Shown piece after piece: positions 5,866-7,252 of a stretch of 7,252 bases of DNA. The stretch is from NCBI GenBank assembly GCA_009929095.1, contig SABF01000075.1:1-7252 (forward strand), given 5' to 3'. A model generated the notes under the pieces. That model was not told the DNA's origin. It did not search any database and saw nothing but the letters and a program-made list of their open reading frames with translations. The stretch's first letter is position 1, and the number at the start of each line of letters is the position of its first letter. The position numbers and the translations under genes are program-made. This DNA is from Erysipelotrichia bacterium. GTDB lineage: Bacteria; Bacillota_I; Bacilli_A; Erysipelotrichales; Erysipelotrichaceae.

Positions 5866-6318
5866 ATGGAAGAAAGATTTGAAAGTTTTGTGCGTATGAT
5901 TACAAATATTCATCGAAGCATCAATCGGATCAAATCTATGGAAATGAGTGAGTTTGGCTTAAAAGGCAACCATACCTTGTGCCTCTATTACCTGAATCAG
6001 CATTCGGAAGGACTGAGTTCCAATCAGCTGGCCAAGATCTGTGAAGAAGATAAGGCCGCGATATCCAGAACGCTTAATGAATTGGAAACAGGCGGCTACG
6101 TTTTTCTGAAGTCAGAGCAGAAATATCGAGCACGTTACTTTCTGAGCGGCAGCGGAAAAGAGGCAGCTGCCAATATCAGCAGAGCTGTGGAACAGGTGCT
6201 GGATCAGGTTGGAGATTTCTTTACAGAAAAAGAACGAAAGAAGTTCTATTGCGCACTGGAGAAAATCGATCGTCAGTTGGAAGAATATCCCGCAGCGGGA
6301 AACAGAAAGGCAGAATAA
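5866..6318 (+). CDS. MarR family transcriptional regulator
   Basis: The protein is 150 residues. Start ATG 5866 is chosen over the in-frame ATG at 5830 because AAGGAG (5853-5858) lies 7 bases before it and 5830 is inside an operator. Helical segments at about 1-47 and 98-140 form the MarR dimer interface. The winged helix lies at about 50-95, with recognition helix DKAAISRTLNELE (62-74) and a wing running into YFLSGSGKEA (91-100). Length and layout are normal for MarR. It likely binds the twin palindromes just upstream and represses its own operon until a ligand binds. The adjacent DegV gene suggests a lipid or fatty-acid ligand, by analogy with FabT-like MarR proteins that sense acyl chains; this is inference. 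Its stop overlaps the DegV start by one base (TAATG), so the two are coupled. Confidence 0.92.
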   Translation: MEERFESFVRMITNIHRSINRIKSMEMSEFGLKGNHTLCLYYLNQHSEGLSSNQLAKICEEDKAAISRTLNELETGGYVFLKSEQKYRARYFLSGSGKEAAANISRAVEQVLDQVGDFFTEKERKKFYCALEKIDRQLEEYPAAGNRKAE

Positions 6319-7172
6319 TGGCAATCAGACTGATTACAGATTCAGCATCAGATATAACAGAGGAAACAAGAAGAAGACTCGGCATCAGAGTCCTTCCCCT
6401 TTCTGTCACCTTCGGCAGCGAGACCTTTATGAGCGGAGTCAATCTGACTCCGGATGATTTTTACAATAAGCTGATTGAAAGTGATTCGCTTCCGATTACC
6501 AGTCAGGTTACACCGGTACAGTGGACTGAAGCATTCAGCGAGATCATTGCGGCGGGAGATACTCCTCTTGCGATCACCTTGTCCTCCCGTCTGTCCGGCA
6601 CGTATCAGAGTGCCTGCTTCGCTGCCCGTGAATTGGGCGGCAGAGCATATGTGGTGGACTCCATGAATGCGTGTCTTGGTGAAACGATTCTTATAGAACA
6701 TGCGTCTCGATTGATTGAAAAAGGCATGAACATTGATGAAATCTGCACAGAGCTGAATCAGTCAAAATCACGGATTCGAGTAATTGCGCTTTTAGACACA
6801 TTGGAATACCTGAAGAAGGGCGGACGGATTTCGGCCGCATCTGCAGCAGTTGGCGAACTGCTTTCACTGAAGCCGGTCATTGCAGTGGTTGATGGTGAAG
6901 TCAAGGCGATTGGTAAGGCACGCGGATCCAAGAGCGGCAATAATTTTCTAAAGGAACTGATCCGCAAGGATGGTGGATTCAACTTTGATATGCCGTTTTC
7001 CCTGGCTTATTCCGGTCTCGATATGACACTTATGAATAAATACATCAGTGATTCTTCTGATATCTGGAAAGGCCATGTGGATACTCTGCCGATGATTCAT
7101 ATTGGTCCAACGATTGGTACACATGTCGGACCGGGAACCGTTGCCGTCGCATGGTTTTCCAAGAACAGCTGA
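6318..7172 (+). CDS. DegV family protein (FakB-like fatty-acid binding)
   Basis: The protein is 284 residues, the family's usual length. The ATG at 6318 overlaps the MarR stop codon (TAATG) and is preceded by AAAGG (6306-6310); an earlier in-frame codon at 6249 lies inside MarR and is ignored. It has the DegV motifs in order: ITDSASD (6-12), TSQVTP (61-66), SSRLSGTYQSA (89-99), VVDSM (112-116), LDTLEYLKKGGRIS (159-172), KPV..V.DG then RG.K (185-204), and IGPTIGTHVGPGT (262-274). In FakB proteins the fatty-acid carboxylate is held by Thr and Ser near the equivalents of Thr61 and Ser93, with a His in the GTH motif (His269); all three are present here, so binding should be intact. The FakA kinase, which would phosphorylate bound fatty acid, is not in this window. 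Co-transcription with MarR suggests the pair responds to exogenous fatty acids. I assign no gene symbol, since DegV paralogues are many. Confidence 0.93.
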   Translation: MAIRLITDSASDITEETRRRLGIRVLPLSVTFGSETFMSGVNLTPDDFYNKLIESDSLPITSQVTPVQWTEAFSEIIAAGDTPLAITLSSRLSGTYQSACFAARELGGRAYVVDSMNACLGETILIEHASRLIEKGMNIDEICTELNQSKSRIRVIALLDTLEYLKKGGRISAASAAVGELLSLKPVIAVVDGEVKAIGKARGSKSGNNFLKELIRKDGGFNFDMPFSLAYSGLDMTLMNKYISDSSDIWKGHVDTLPMIHIGPTIGTHVGPGTVAVAWFSKNS

Positions 7173-7252
7173 TTCGGCTGCTTCTGCATAGACAAACAAT
7201 GAAACATGCCTGAAGTGCTGTATCTGCCGTGCGTACTGTCGAATGACAATGC
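7173..7252. other. Window-edge sequence after DegV, no feature seen
   Basis: The last 80 bases show no reliable ORF, terminator or RNA gene. A weak 6-bp hairpin (about 7166-7180) overlaps the DegV stop but has no T-run behind it. Confidence 0.4.

Noticed and set aside
5830..5868. Longer MarR start at ATG 5830
   Set aside because: This ATG lies inside operator O2 with no ribosome binding site at proper spacing; ATG 5866 has AAGGAG 7 bases before it.
6249..6317. Longer DegV start inside MarR
   Set aside because: The extra residues are not DegV-like and the TAATG overlap with AAAGG gives a clear start at 6318.
7166..7180. Hairpin CAGCTG-ATT-CGGCTG as a DegV terminator
   Set aside because: It overlaps the stop codon, is only 6 bp with a G-U pair, and has no T-run after it.

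Overview
The window looks like ordinary chromosome from a low-to-mid GC Gram-positive anaerobe (Bacillota; the style of the proteins fits Erysipelotrichia or a relative, but that placement is a guess). The reasons are strong AGGAGG/GGAGG ribosome binding sites, a lipoprotein with no outer-membrane machinery in sight, a MarR-DegV pair, and an ABC protein with an N-terminal DUF5684-like membrane domain. No rRNA, tRNA, CRISPR array, insertion sequence or phage gene was seen.

Layout, left to right. (1) 1-413: the 3' end of an FAD-linked oxidase of the alkyl-DHAP-synthase/glycolate-oxidase superfamily, closed by a hairpin at 424-457. (2) 591-2165: a 524-residue protein with three membrane segments and a large external part made of PepSY-like blocks plus an OB-like tail; its function is unknown. 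It stands alone, behind its own promoter-like sequence and ahead of a UUCG-capped hairpin. (3) 2453-4727: a two-gene, translationally coupled ABC exporter. The ATPase is ABCG-like and is fused to an N-terminal four-helix membrane domain. The second gene is the matching six-helix ABC-2 permease. (4) 4765-4811: an A/T-flanked terminator that can work in both directions between converging genes. (5) 4848-5479, minus strand: a BLIP/SmpA-like lipoprotein with two tandem domains. It has no ATG start (AUU lies where the start should be), a proline in the lipobox, and a one-base frameshift near its 3' end, so it is probably a decaying pseudogene. (6) 5789-7172: a MarR repressor and a DegV/FakB-type fatty-acid-binding protein in a one-base-overlap operon. 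Its promoter carries two identical perfect palindromes (ATGTTGA-N4-TCAACAT), one over the -35 and one just past the likely transcription start.

The items most worth following up are the twin-operator MarR-DegV unit (possible fatty-acid sensing with a self-controlled switch), the fused membrane-domain/ABCG ATPase exporter, and the multiply damaged lipoprotein gene. About 300 bases between the lipoprotein and the MarR operator hold no convincing gene.
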